Source of the DNA: Asaia sp. W19
GTDB lineage: Bacteria > Pseudomonadota > Alphaproteobacteria > Acetobacterales > Acetobacteraceae
Reading direction: 5' to 3'
Assembly: GCF_003994335.1 (NCBI RefSeq)
Contig: NZ_PNQZ01000043.1
Span: forward strand, 1-64,000
Length of the DNA stretch: 64,000 nucleotides
Notes under the pieces: model-generated
Seen by the model: only the letters and a program-made list of their open reading frames with translations
Told to the model about the DNA's origin: nothing
Database searches by the model: none
Program-made: the position numbers and the translations under genes
Shown here: positions 21,854 through 31,237 of the stretch, one piece after another
Layout: each line of letters opens with the position of its first letter
Numbering within the stretch: position 1 is the stretch's first letter

Positions 21854-23413
21854 TCAGGTTTTTTTCTTCAGGAACATGAGGCGGGGCGGATAGGTGCGCT
21901 GGGGAAGCAGGGTAACCCAGGCCATGAGAAACACGGTGATTCCGGCTATGATCAGATAGGCGTCCGATAGTTCCAGCACAGTTGTCTGATGCGCAACCTG
22001 ATATTTGAACGTTGCGAGAGCGTCTGGACTGCGCGGGGCCCCATCAGGCAGCAAGGGAGCCGGACGCTGCAGGGGGATCGCATTGGCCTGAAATGTGCGA
22101 AACCGGTCTATTCCGATACGATCCGTTATACGGTCCGAGTGAAGTCCGCCCCGCCAGCGGTGGATCAATTGAAGCATCCAGACCCCGATCGCCTGCGAAA
22201 CCGCGCGGGGGGTATTGACCATCGCCGCAGCGAATGGCCCTTCGGCGGGAACCAGCGTGTTGGTCGACATCATCAGTAGGGGCATGACGATCATCGCCTC
22301 CCCCGCTCCCATGAAGATCTGCCAGAGGTAGAACTCGTTGCGGTTCCAGCCTACGGTCAGGAAGCTGTCGCCGATGCAGGCCATACAGATCAGGCACATG
22401 CCAAGCAGGCTGACCACGCGACTATCGACACTGCGGCTGTTGAGCACAACAGCCATGAGTGGAAGCATGATGAGCTGGATACAGGCGATCTCGAGCGTGA
22501 CCGGATAGATCTGCTCCGGGCGGTATCCCGCCACCTCCTGAAGGAAGGTGGCAGGCAGGGTGGATGACGCCAATGATACAACCAGAAAAATCAGGAGTGT
22601 CGAGGCCCCATAGGCGAAATTGCGTCTGCCCAGCAATTGGAACCGGAACAGAGGCGTGTGCTGGTCCCACTCATTGATGACGAGAAGCGGCAGGCAGATA
22701 CCCGCTATCAGCGCCATCACGCAGATGGCCGGGGAATTGAACCAGTCGAACCGGTCACCCTGCTGAAGCATCGTGGAAAGCGCGCCGAAGCCGAACAGGA
22801 TCAGCAGCGCGCCTTTCCAGTCAAAGTGACGGATGCGGGCGAGTTTCATATCTTCTGGCGGTACACCGTACCACAGCAGCGATATGGCGAGACTGCCAAA
22901 GGGTATCGCCTGCCAGAAAACAAAGCGCCAATCGACCAGATCGGTCCAGAGCCCGGCCAGAGCCGTGCTCAAATTCGGAAAAAACGTGGCGGTGAGCGAA
23001 TAGGCGGCGAGCCCGTAAAGGCGCACAGGCGGAGCCAGCACGCGCAGCGCGACGAGCAGAAGGAGCGGCACCGCAAACCCGCCTGCCAGCCCCTCGATGA
23101 TCCGCAGACCATAGAGAAGGGAGAGATGATGGTTGAACGGGATACAGGCCGCCGAGAGGCTGGCAACAATCGCGACAATGATGGAAAACCGCCGGACGCC
23201 GAACGTCAGAGCCATCCATGGTGCGAGCGCCATGCCCATGACTTCGGCGGAAAGATAAAGGCTGTTGAACCAGGTTCCGGGATCGTGGCTCAGGCCGAGT
23301 CCGCCCAGAATATCGGGGAGCGACTGTGAGGAGACCTGCTCGTTCAATTCGGTCGTCATCGCGAGCACGATCACGCCCGCCAACCCGAAATAGGAGCGCC
23401 CCTGCTTCGTCAT
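21854..23413 (-). CDS. emrB: DHA2-family (EmrB/QacA-like) MFS drug transporter
   Basis: About 519 residues from the ATG at 23413; a GTG at 23458 would add 15, and neither has a strong Shine-Dalgarno. A proton-driven inner membrane antiporter with the 14-helix plan. Visible marks are the N-terminal helix (IVLAMTTELNEQVSSQSLPD), the LGRR-like loop, the motif-C-like region in helix 5, and the late APAEGPFAAAMVNTPRAVSQ-like segment typical of EmrB (here VPAEGPFAAAMVNT). First gene of the efflux operon. No TetR or MarR regulator is adjacent, which is unusual for such pumps. Confidence 0.9.
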   Translation of the reverse strand: MTKQGRSYFGLAGVIVLAMTTELNEQVSSQSLPDILGGLGLSHDPGTWFNSLYLSAEVMGMALAPWMALTFGVRRFSIIVAIVASLSAACIPFNHHLSLLYGLRIIEGLAGGFAVPLLLLVALRVLAPPVRLYGLAAYSLTATFFPNLSTALAGLWTDLVDWRFVFWQAIPFGSLAISLLWYGVPPEDMKLARIRHFDWKGALLILFGFGALSTMLQQGDRFDWFNSPAICVMALIAGICLPLLVINEWDQHTPLFRFQLLGRRNFAYGASTLLIFLVVSLASSTLPATFLQEVAGYRPEQIYPVTLEIACIQLIMLPLMAVVLNSRSVDSRVVSLLGMCLICMACIGDSFLTVGWNRNEFYLWQIFMGAGEAMIVMPLLMMSTNTLVPAEGPFAAAMVNTPRAVSQAIGVWMLQLIHRWRGGLHSDRITDRIGIDRFRTFQANAIPLQRPAPLLPDGAPRSPDALATFKYQVAHQTTVLELSDAYLIIAGITVFLMAWVTLLPQRTYPPRLMFLKKKT

Positions 23414-23516
23414 GGACGCAGCATCAGACCACAGAAACGAAACAGGGGGATACTGCACAGCATTGATCGTCTATCGGGCGAAACCATTACCCTTGGCAAT
23501 CGATGCGAACATAAAA

Positions 23517-23565
23517 TCTAAAATAAAAAATAGGGCAGGAACCAATCGCGATCGGCCCCTGCCCT
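23517..23565 (-). terminator. Rho-independent terminator of edd-eda
   Basis: Minus-strand stem AGGGCAGG/CCTGCCCT (23558-23565 with 23532-23539) and internal pairing, followed by a long T-rich tail (23517-23530). It lies five bases after the eda stop codon. Confidence 0.87.
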
Positions 23566-23569
23566 GTTG

Positions 23570-24196
23570 TCAGTCGCGCTTGCCCATTCTGGACGCTGCA
23601 CGCGCGCGCTGCTCGACGGCCGCCGCATCAAACGTCCCGGCAGTCAGCCAGGACCCGCCAACACAGGAAACGGCGGATTCTGCCAGCCACTCGGGGGCAT
23701 TGGCCTCGCTGATCCCCCCCGTCGGGCAAAACCTGACTTTCCCGAAAACCGAAGCAAGCGCCTTCAGGGCCGGAAGACCGCCATTGGCCATGGCCGGGAA
23801 GAACTTGAAGCGACTCAGACCGAGATCGAGCCCACGCATGATATCCCCCGCATTCGCAACGCCGGGCAGCAAGGGCACGTCATGTCGCTGCGCCGCAGCC
23901 GCCACTTCCGGCGTAAGGCCGGGGCTAACGATAAACTGCGACCCTGCATCGACGGCCCGCGCCAGGTCATCACCATTGAGGACGGTTCCGGCGCCGACAT
24001 GCGCTCCTTCGACCTTCGCCATTTCGCGAATAGCGTCGAGCGCGCATTCCGTACGGAGCGTTACTTCAAGCGTGGTCAACCCGCCCGCGACCAGCGCCTG
24101 CGCGATCGGACGCGCCAGAGACAGGTCGGGAATGACCAGAACCGGAATGACCGGACATTTCGTCATCACGGCGTCCAGCATTGTCGTGTCGAGCAT
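23570..24196 (-). CDS. eda: KDPG/KHG aldolase
   Basis: 208 residues from the ATG at 24196, chosen for AAGGA eight bases upstream; TTG and GTG codons lie just before it. Splits 2-keto-3-deoxy-6-phosphogluconate into pyruvate and glyceraldehyde-3-phosphate. The catalytic Glu44 is in [10 protein letters not shown], and the Schiff-base Lys131 in RFKFFPA. RFCPTGGIS gives the phosphate site. The length matches E. coli Eda. Last gene of the edd-eda unit, with its first 131 bases overlapped by the edd frame and a strong terminator after the stop. Confidence 0.97.
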   Translation of the reverse strand: MLDTTMLDAVMTKCPVIPVLVIPDLSLARPIAQALVAGGLTTLEVTLRTECALDAIREMAKVEGAHVGAGTVLNGDDLARAVDAGSQFIVSPGLTPEVAAAAQRHDVPLLPGVANAGDIMRGLDLGLSRFKFFPAMANGGLPALKALASVFGKVRFCPTGGISEANAPEWLAESAVSCVGGSWLTAGTFDAAAVEQRARAASRMGKRD

Positions 24197-26054
24197 CACC
24201 AAAATCCTTATCGAGTTCCACGCCGTGACGATCCATCACGTCTTCCATGGCGGCGAGCATGGCCGATCCGCCCTTTTCCGCACTATCCGACCGGCTCCGC
24301 ATGAGCGCGAACATCTCACGCCCCGTGCCCATGCCGGGCAAGGGCTGCATTGCAGGCTGGCGACGCTCCCATATCGCAGGATCGACAAGCGCTTCAATCT
24401 CACCACGACGCGCGCAGATGCGCAGCATGTCGCCATCCTGAATGCGCGCGATCGGGCCGCCCGAATGTGCTTCCGGGCAGATATGGATGGCCGCAGGCAC
24501 CTTGCCGCTTGCGCCTGACATGCGCCCGTCGGTCAGAAGGGCCACGCGATAGCCTTTGTCCTGGAGCACCGCCAGTGTCGGAGTGAGACGATGCAGCTCG
24601 GGCATGCCATTGGCATCGGGGCCCTGGAAGCGCACGACCACGATCACATCGCGATTGAGCTTCCCCGCCTTGAAGGCCGTGATGACGTCCTCCTGGGTCT
24701 GGAACACGGCAGCGGGCGCTTCGATGGTCTGACGGTCCTCATCGACCGCACTCGTCTTGTAGATGCCACGGCCCAGCGAGCCCTGGACAAGACGCATGCC
24801 GCCATCCTTGCGGAACGGCTCCTTCGTGTCACGCAACACGCTGCGATCCGCCGAGGCGCGCGCAGCGCTGTAGAGCAGTGCCTCCCCCTCGAGCCGCGCG
24901 CGACAGGCGTAATCACTGAAACCGCCCCTGGACACGGTCAGGATATCCTGATGCAGCATACCGGCCTCGCAGAGCGCGGCAATGAGCGTGGGCAGCCCTC
25001 CCGCCTCCTGCATGGCATTCACATCAGCGGAGCCATTAGGGTAGGCGCGTGTCAGCAGCGGCACTGCCGATGACAGCGTATCGAGATCGCTCCAGTCGAT
25101 ACAGATGCCTGCAGCGCGTGCAATGGCTGGCAGGTGAATCGCGTGATTGGTCGAACCACCCGTAGCAAGCAGACCGACCGCGGCATTCACAATGGCTTTT
25201 TCGTCGACCAGGCGCGCGAGCGGGCGGTGGTCCTCACCCGGCCTGGAAATCTCGATCAGGCGATGCACCGCTCGGCGGTTGAGTGCCTGGCGGATACGGC
25301 TATTCGGGTTCCAGAACGCGGAGTCCGGAAGCATCAGCCCCATAAGCTCGACCATCATCTGGTTTGTGTTGGCCGTGCCATAGAACGTGCAGGTTCCCGC
25401 GCTGTGATAGGATGCGGCCTCGGCTTCCATCAATGCGCTGGAATCGACCTTGCCCTCTGCATAAAGCTGTCGGACGCGCTGCTTTTCCTTGTTCGGCAGA
25501 CCCGATGTCATGGGACCCGCTGGAACCAGAAGCGCTGGCAAATGGCCAAAACGCAGCGCACCCATGAGCAGCCCGGGCACGATCTTGTCGCAGATACCCA
25601 GCAGAGCCACGCCCTCGAACATGCCGTGGCTCAGCCCGATAGCCGTTCCCATCGCGATATTATCCCGCGAGAGCAGCGAGAGCTCCATACCCTCCTGCCC
25701 CTGGGTCACGCCATCGCACATGGCGGGCACGCCGCCAGCCACCTGCAGGGTTGCCCCCATCTCACGCGCGAACAGCTTCATCTGATCGGGGTATCGCGCA
25801 TAAGGCTGATGCGCCGAGAGCATGTCGTTATAGCTTGTGATCACGCCCAGGTTGACGCCGCCCCCGCGCATGAGCTGCGCCTTGTCCTCGCCCGAGGCGG
25901 CCATCGCATGAGCCAGATTGCCGCAGGCCATGCGCGGACGCGAGATACCTTTCTGCCGGTTGAGCTCCATCAATGCGAGATAACGGCGCCGCGACACGGC
26001 GGAACGCTCGATGATGCGCTCTGTGACGGAAGCAACGACGGGATGAACGGACAT
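24066..26054 (-). CDS. edd: 6-Phosphogluconate dehydratase with an overlapping C-terminal tail
   Basis: 662 residues. Dehydrates 6-phosphogluconate to KDPG, the committing step of the Entner-Doudoroff pathway. It aligns with E. coli Edd (603 residues) from [18 protein letters not shown] to about residue 602, with the 4Fe-4S cysteine segments [15 protein letters not shown] and [10 protein letters not shown] and the late [14 protein letters not shown]-like motif. The last about 60 residues have no Edd counterpart: [17 protein letters not shown], then a low-complexity run read from the eda gene in another frame. This gives a 131-base edd-eda overlap. The tail may be real, or it may reflect a lost stop codon or a base error near the natural end. 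Confidence 0.94.
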   Translation of the reverse strand: MSVHPVVASVTERIIERSAVSRRRYLALMELNRQKGISRPRMACGNLAHAMAASGEDKAQLMRGGGVNLGVITSYNDMLSAHQPYARYPDQMKLFAREMGATLQVAGGVPAMCDGVTQGQEGMELSLLSRDNIAMGTAIGLSHGMFEGVALLGICDKIVPGLLMGALRFGHLPALLVPAGPMTSGLPNKEKQRVRQLYAEGKVDSSALMEAEAASYHSAGTCTFYGTANTNQMMVELMGLMLPDSAFWNPNSRIRQALNRRAVHRLIEISRPGEDHRPLARLVDEKAIVNAAVGLLATGGSTNHAIHLPAIARAAGICIDWSDLDTLSSAVPLLTRAYPNGSADVNAMQEAGGLPTLIAALCEAGMLHQDILTVSRGGFSDYACRARLEGEALLYSAARASADRSVLRDTKEPFRKDGGMRLVQGSLGRGIYKTSAVDEDRQTIEAPAAVFQTQEDVITAFKAGKLNRDVIVVVRFQGPDANGMPELHRLTPTLAVLQDKGYRVALLTDGRMSGASGKVPAAIHICPEAHSGGPIARIQDGDMLRICARRGEIEALVDPAIWERRQPAMQPLPGMGTGREMFALMRSRSDSAEKGGSAMLAAMEDVMDRHGVELDKDFGDARHDNAGRRDDEMSGHSGSGHSRPVSGASDRAGAGRGRVDHA

Positions 26055-26079
26055 GGCAGCTCACTGACGGATGTTTGGT

Positions 26080-26133
26080 GCTCGCGTTTTCGCGAGCTGC
26101 GCCCTTGTAAAGTTTCCGTGATCTATGGGTCAA
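26080..26133 (-). promoter_or_regulatory. Candidate edd promoter with an initial-transcript hairpin
   Basis: On the minus strand, TTGACC (26128-26133) and TACAAG (26104-26109) are spaced by 18. A perfect hairpin GCTCGCG-TTTT-CGCGAGC (26080-26097) covers the expected start of the transcript and could be an operator or a 5' stabilising stem. Confidence 0.4.
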
Positions 26134-26232
26134 GAGCGCAAGAGTAATAAAATTTTCCTCAATGGCTTTTTTTTAAATTTTTATATCGCCGCGCAAGAAA
26201 CTGGCTGTTGCATCGGGAACACATCGCAATCA

Positions 26233-26262
26233 AATTGTCACAATTACATCGGGTGACGTCAC
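26233..26262. promoter_or_regulatory. Two perfect palindromes upstream of the TonB receptor gene
   Basis: AATTGT-C-ACAATT (26233-26245) and GTGACGTCAC (26253-26262) lie 15 bases apart centre to centre, roughly 1.5 helical turns. Their position suits transcription factor sites for the divergent genes. The regulator is unknown. Confidence 0.45.
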
Positions 26263-26354
26263 ATTACGAGATTGAAACCCTCGATCACGTTGTGCCATCT
26301 CGGCGGCAATTGCGGAGATCCTTCCGCCTCCATTTCCTTTCGCGAAAGTGTCCG

Positions 26355-29303
26355 ATGGCCATTACACGCACGCGTCTTTGCCGCACCTCGCTGCTCCTCG
26401 GCGCGACAATCCTTGCCGGCGCCAGTTTGCCAGCTGTCGCCGAAACAACGAGCAAACCTGTCAAGGCATCCAGCTCCGCCCATCACAAGGCAGCGCATAA
26501 GAGCGCCGGCAAGCGCATGGCCAGCACCGCAAGCACGACTTCGCCGGCCGTCGCTTCAGCATCCGCACCGGTTTCCACCAACGCGCGACGCAACACACTC
26601 GTGAGCCTGTCAGGCCCCGTTCCCGCCGGGAATGAGAGCATTACGGTCGTAGGCTCCGCCCTGAGCACGTCGAACAACACCAATGCAAACCCGGTGCAGA
26701 TCATCACCTCCAAGCAGATCGCCCAGACGGGTGTGAACAATCTTGGAGACTTCTTTGCCCGCCTGCCTTCCGTCGGCTCCAGTGCCACGACGAACGCTGT
26801 CACCAATGGCGGCGGCGGTGTGTCCTGTACCGATCTGCGCAACCTCGGCACCAACCGCGTTCTCGTGCTGATCGACGGCAAGCGCACGACCATCAATGGC
26901 AACTCGAACTGCGTTGATCTCAACGCCATTCCGCTTCAGCAGGTGGCTGGCGTGGAAATCCTGAAGGATGGCGGTTCCGAACTTTACGGCGCCGATGCCG
27001 TGTCGGGCGTCATCAACATCAAGATGCGTCACGACGTGAACACCGGCAACATCACGATGCGCGGCAGCATCTCGCAATATGGCGACGCGCCCGAGGGTAT
27101 GCTCTCAGCGTTCAAGGGCTGGAACTTCGACCACGGCAAGGGCAACATCACCCTGTTCGGTCAGTACCTGACCTCGACCGGCGTGATGCAGCGCAACCGC
27201 GCCTGGGCAAACCCCGTAGCGCTGACAAACCCGGTTTCAGGCCAGCCGACCTACGGCTCCTCCTATAGCACGAACGGCGTATTCTATCCCGATAGCGGCA
27301 ATGGCAAGGGCTACACGACCCATGACAATGGCCAGACGGTCGTGCCGTTTACCAAGGCAGATCGCTACCCCTTCAATCGCGATTCCAGCCTGACCAACAA
27401 CTATCAGGACTCATCGCTGTCGGGTGATGCACATTACGATGTGAACAAGCATCTGACAGTTTATGCGAACGTGCTTTACAGCCACCGCACGACAAACAGC
27501 TTCATGGCGCCCGAGCCCATGTCCGGCTCGATCCCGCCGAGCACCCTTCCCGGCGCGGTCGTCGTTCCCGGCGATTATCCCGGCAACCCGTTCGGTGAGG
27601 ACACAACCGTCTATCGCCGCATGGGTGAATGGGGCCCCCGCCGTTATGAGCGCGCCTCAGACACGGTGACCGGCATGTTCGGTGCAAAGGGCGAGATCAC
27701 TCATGGATGGATGTATGATGCATCCTACACCTATGGTGTAAACCGTGAGAACGTCCGCAGCCTGAACATCGGCAACTATGCGAACCTGCTCAACACCTGG
27801 GGTCTGCGCGCAACCGATCCAGGCAACCCGGACACCAGCCTCGTCTATGATCCGGGTGTATGTCAGGCATCGGCAGGCTGTGAGCTCTCCTCACCGTTTG
27901 GCAAGCTGACGCCGCAGGGCGCTGCCTACACCAACTACACAACAGCCGAAAATATCCAGTATCAGTTCCGCGATACCAACTTCCGTGTGCATAACAACCA
28001 CGTCGTTTCGATGCCCTGGAAGAACGGTGGCGAGCTCGGTATCGCCCTCGGCATGGAACATCGCAGCGAGCAGATGAGCGACAGCCCCGACCCGCTGGTG
28101 GCACAGGGTCTCACGCTGACGAATACCCAGGCCTATACCGGTGGTGGCTTCAATGTTTCCGAAGGCTATCTTGAAGGCAAGCTGAACCTGCTGAAGAATG
28201 CCTTCCTTGCCAAGGATCTGACGATCGACGCTCAGGGCCGTTATTCGTCCTACAACACCTTCGGTTCAGCAAAGAACTGGAAGGTCGCGATCAACTGGGC
28301 GCCAAACCGCGATATCCGCTTCCGCGGAACCCTGGGCACGTCCTATCGCCAGCCCAACATCTTCGAGCTCTTCGGTGGTCAGCAGCTGAGCTATGAAACC
28401 GCCTATGATCCCTGCTCGCAGATGGGCAGCTATGGTGCGTCTTCCGCGACGGTTGTCGCCACATGCGCTCGCCAGGGCATCGGCCCAGGGTTTGAGATGC
28501 GCAATTCAGCGCAGGTGCCGACCCTTCAGGGCGGCAATGCCCAAGTCAAGCCCGAGACGGGTCGCACCTACACATTCGGTACGGTGCTGACGCCGCACTG
28601 GGTGCCGGGCCTCTCGCTCTCGGTAGAGTACTGGCATTACACGCTCAAAAACATGATCAGCGTCATCGGGACGCAGTATCTGCTTGATCAGTGCTATACC
28701 GGCGCAAACACCGGCTATTGCTCGGCAATCGTGCGTAACGCCCAGACCCAGCAGATCCAGACTGCCACCGCCATGTATGAAAACCTTGGCGGCCTGCACA
28801 CGAGCGGTATCGACTTCGATCTGGACTATACCTTCCGTATCACACGTCATGATCGCCTGAACCTTAGCAACAATTTCCAGCAGCTGGTCAGCTTCCAGCA
28901 GCAATATGTGCCGGGTGGTCAGTGGTACAATTATGATGGCCGCCTGCTGTACAATAACAGCACGGGCCAGCCCCGCGTGCGTGACTACGCGACGGCAACA
29001 TGGCGTCATGACGATTTCAGCTTCATCTACATGATGAGCTACACGGGCGGCATGGTCTGGAATAACCAGTCTCAGGACCTCGTGAAAGGCACCGTGGGCC
29101 GTTACAAGACGCCGGGCATCTTCACGCATGACATCACGCTGGCTTATCAGCTGAACCGCTGGAACTTCCAGACAGGCGTGCGCAACCTGTTCGACAAGAA
29201 GCCCCCCTACGTCGTTGATGGTGCCACGAACAGCAATGTTTATCAGTACGGCAACCTCTTCATGGGCCGTAACGTGTTCGTCCAGGCCGGGGTCAATTTC
29301 TGA
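26355..29303 (+). CDS. TonB-dependent outer membrane receptor
   Basis: 982 residues from the ATG at 26355, where a clear signal peptide begins (MAITRTRLCRTSLLLGATIL..AVAE). An Ala/Ser/Lys-rich linker follows, then the plug domain with NPVQIITSKQIAQTGVNNLG, RVLVLIDGKRT and VEILKDGGSELYGADAVSGV. The 22-strand barrel closes with FVQAGVNF and a C-terminal Phe for BAM insertion. No long N-terminal signalling domain is seen. The plug carries a Cys pair (VSCTDLRNLG, NSNCVDLN) likely to form a disulfide, as in many proteobacterial sugar or peptide receptors. It lies between edd and the polyol cassette, suggesting but not proving a carbohydrate ligand. Own terminator downstream. Confidence 0.92.
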   Translation: MAITRTRLCRTSLLLGATILAGASLPAVAETTSKPVKASSSAHHKAAHKSAGKRMASTASTTSPAVASASAPVSTNARRNTLVSLSGPVPAGNESITVVGSALSTSNNTNANPVQIITSKQIAQTGVNNLGDFFARLPSVGSSATTNAVTNGGGGVSCTDLRNLGTNRVLVLIDGKRTTINGNSNCVDLNAIPLQQVAGVEILKDGGSELYGADAVSGVINIKMRHDVNTGNITMRGSISQYGDAPEGMLSAFKGWNFDHGKGNITLFGQYLTSTGVMQRNRAWANPVALTNPVSGQPTYGSSYSTNGVFYPDSGNGKGYTTHDNGQTVVPFTKADRYPFNRDSSLTNNYQDSSLSGDAHYDVNKHLTVYANVLYSHRTTNSFMAPEPMSGSIPPSTLPGAVVVPGDYPGNPFGEDTTVYRRMGEWGPRRYERASDTVTGMFGAKGEITHGWMYDASYTYGVNRENVRSLNIGNYANLLNTWGLRATDPGNPDTSLVYDPGVCQASAGCELSSPFGKLTPQGAAYTNYTTAENIQYQFRDTNFRVHNNHVVSMPWKNGGELGIALGMEHRSEQMSDSPDPLVAQGLTLTNTQAYTGGGFNVSEGYLEGKLNLLKNAFLAKDLTIDAQGRYSSYNTFGSAKNWKVAINWAPNRDIRFRGTLGTSYRQPNIFELFGGQQLSYETAYDPCSQMGSYGASSATVVATCARQGIGPGFEMRNSAQVPTLQGGNAQVKPETGRTYTFGTVLTPHWVPGLSLSVEYWHYTLKNMISVIGTQYLLDQCYTGANTGYCSAIVRNAQTQQIQTATAMYENLGGLHTSGIDFDLDYTFRITRHDRLNLSNNFQQLVSFQQQYVPGGQWYNYDGRLLYNNSTGQPRVRDYATATWRHDDFSFIYMMSYTGGMVWNNQSQDLVKGTVGRYKTPGIFTHDITLAYQLNRWNFQTGVRNLFDKKPPYVVDGATNSNVYQYGNLFMGRNVFVQAGVNF

Positions 29304-29330
29304 CCCTCCGCCCCTGACCAAAAACAAGCA

Positions 29331-29361
29331 AAACCCGGCATCACAAGATGCCGGGTTTTTT
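29331..29361 (+). terminator. Rho-independent terminator of the TonB receptor gene
   Basis: Perfect stem AAACCCGGCAT (29331-29341) with ATGCCGGGTTT (29348-29358), a 6-base loop and a T tract to 29361. It separates the receptor from the polyol cassette. Confidence 0.93.
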
Positions 29362-29436
29362 GTTGGAAATCTCATACAGATTGAGACAGATCACACGCAT
29401 TGGTGAATTGCATCCCAGAAGCTGAGTGGGAATATG

Positions 29437-29446
29437 ACGAATTCGT
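29437..29446. promoter_or_regulatory. Palindrome before the polyol cassette
   Basis: ACGAATTCGT, a perfect 10-bp palindrome about 20 bases upstream of the kinase ATG. The position suits a repressor site, but a palindrome this short can arise by chance. Confidence 0.25.
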
Positions 29447-29466
29447 AAGAGTTTGGATGGGTCCCC

Positions 29467-31104
29467 ATGGAAGTTGTGATTGGCGTCGATGTCGGTACAG
29501 GCAGCGCACGCGCCGGCGTGTTTACCCTTAACGGGCAAAAGCTCGCTTCCTGCGTGACCGCCACCAAGACCTGGCGCCCCCAGGCCGATTTCATCCAGCA
29601 ATCATCGACCGATATCTGGGCCGCAATCTGCAAGAGCGTTCGTACCGCCATGGCAGAACTGAGGCAGGGCGACGTTACGGTTCGCGGGATTGGCTTTGAC
29701 GCCACCTGCTCACTCGTCGTACTCGACCGTGAAGGCAGGCCCCTCTCGGTCGATCCCAATGGAGAGGCCGAGCAGGACATCATTCTCTGGGCCGATCATC
29801 GCGCGATGAAAGAGGCCGATGAGATCAATGCCGGGCAGTATGAGGTACTGCGCTACGTAGGCGGAACGATCTCCCCCGAAATGGAAACGCCCAAGCTGCT
29901 TTGGCTTAAGCGGAACATGCCCGATACTTTCTCGAAGGCGGGGTACTTCTTCGACCTGCCCGACTATCTGACGTGGCGCGCTACAGGATCGGATTCCCGT
30001 AGCTGCTGCTCGACCGTCTGCAAATGGACCTATCTCGCACACGACAAGGGGTGGGACCCAGCCTATTTCGAGGCCATCGGCCTGGGCGATCTCGTTGCCG
30101 AAAACTACAAACGTATCGGCCAGACCGTTTTGCCGCTCGGCCAAACCGTCGGCAATGGTTTGAGCGAGACCGCCGCGCAGGAACTGGGTCTAGCCGCGGG
30201 TATTCCGGTCGGCGTTTCCGCGATCGACGCCCATGCTGGCGGAATCGGCGTGATTGGCTCCGCCTCCGGCAAGACCGTCGACGACGCGGCCCTCGATCGC
30301 AGCCTTGCCTTGATTGGTGGCACCTCGAGCTGCCACATGGCCGTATCGCGCGATGCCCGCTATGTGGACGGGATCTGGGGCCCCTATTCCGAAGCCATGA
30401 TCCCCGGAACCTGGCTGAATGAGGCCGGACAATCCGCCGTTGGTTCTCTGGTTGATTTCGTGATTTCAACTCACGCCTATGGTCCTGTTTTGGCAAAGAA
30501 GGCCGACGAAGAGGGACGCACCGTCTATGAATTGCTGAACGAGCGTCTGGCGGAACTCGAGCAGGGTTCCCTGCCCGGCTCACTGACCGCCGAGTTCCAT
30601 GTTCAGCCCGATTTCCACGGCAACCGCTCGCCCCACGCCGACCCGACACTGCGCGGCATGGTGAGCGGGCTGAGCCTCTCCGCCACCTTTGATGATCTGG
30701 CCAAGCTCTATCTCGGCACTATCCAGGCGCTTGCCTATGGCACACGCGATATCATCCGCGCACTCAACGCCAAGGGCTATGCCATCGACACCATCTTCGC
30801 CACAGGCGGTGGCACCAAGAACCCGGTCTTCCTGCGCGAACACGCCAACGCCACAGGGTGCCGTATCATGCTGCCTCAGGAACCGGACGCCGTGCTGCTT
30901 GGCTCAGCCATTCTCGGTGCGGTTGCGGGGGGCGCCTATGACGATATGCGCGCCGCCATGTCTCAGATGACCCGCGTCGGCTCCGAGGTTGCGCCCGATC
31001 CACGCACGGCGCGCTATCACGCGGCCAAATTCTCGGTATTCCAGGCCATGCTCAAGGAACAGCTTCATCATCGGGCGATCATGCGTGAGGCCCTTGCTGA
31101 TTGA
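29467..31104 (+). CDS. FGGY-family pentulose kinase (D-ribulokinase type)
   Basis: 545 residues. Phosphorylates a ketopentose using ATP. The N-terminal actin-like domain opens with [16 protein letters not shown], and the FGGY-family phosphate-2 and adenosine regions are present ([31 protein letters not shown]). [13 protein letters not shown] and [14 protein letters not shown] match the pentulose-kinase subgroup rather than xylulokinase or glycerol kinase. First gene of a cassette with polyol-type ABC permeases, an ATPase and an SDR, so the likely route is polyol import, oxidation to a ketose such as ribulose, then phosphorylation. The exact sugar is inferred. Confidence 0.88.
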   Translation: MEVVIGVDVGTGSARAGVFTLNGQKLASCVTATKTWRPQADFIQQSSTDIWAAICKSVRTAMAELRQGDVTVRGIGFDATCSLVVLDREGRPLSVDPNGEAEQDIILWADHRAMKEADEINAGQYEVLRYVGGTISPEMETPKLLWLKRNMPDTFSKAGYFFDLPDYLTWRATGSDSRSCCSTVCKWTYLAHDKGWDPAYFEAIGLGDLVAENYKRIGQTVLPLGQTVGNGLSETAAQELGLAAGIPVGVSAIDAHAGGIGVIGSASGKTVDDAALDRSLALIGGTSSCHMAVSRDARYVDGIWGPYSEAMIPGTWLNEAGQSAVGSLVDFVISTHAYGPVLAKKADEEGRTVYELLNERLAELEQGSLPGSLTAEFHVQPDFHGNRSPHADPTLRGMVSGLSLSATFDDLAKLYLGTIQALAYGTRDIIRALNAKGYAIDTIFATGGGTKNPVFLREHANATGCRIMLPQEPDAVLLGSAILGAVAGGAYDDMRAAMSQMTRVGSEVAPDPRTARYHAAKFSVFQAMLKEQLHHRAIMREALAD

Positions 31105-31113
31105 GCAAGTATC

Positions 31114-31142
31114 GCGGTTCGGGCACTGCCGTCCCGAACCGC
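31114..31142 (+). repeat. Perfect hairpin between kinase and permease genes
   Basis: Arms GCGGTTCGGG (31114-31123) and CCCGAACCGC (31133-31142), 9-base loop, no T tract. Within the operon it could stabilise the upstream message or lower downstream expression. Confidence 0.6.
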
Positions 31143-31237
31143 AACTGAAGGGGCTGCGCCTCGGAATTCCGACCTTGTCTTACTAATGTTTTCCTTCACA
31201 GCCAGGACGGGCGATGTTTCGCTCGTGGAGCTTGACT

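Larger units (their letters stand above)
26055..26354. other. Divergent control region between edd and a TonB receptor gene
   Basis: 300 bases with unusual AT-rich tracts around 26145-26187 and several dyads, listed separately. It should contain the edd-eda promoter on the minus strand and the receptor promoter on the plus strand. No coding sequence is called; an upstream frame of the receptor extends to 26208 but lacks family sequence. Confidence 0.75.

Noticed and set aside
25134-26147. 337-codon plus-strand frame opposite edd
   Set aside because: Antisense to a well-supported Edd and lacking any recognisable domain.
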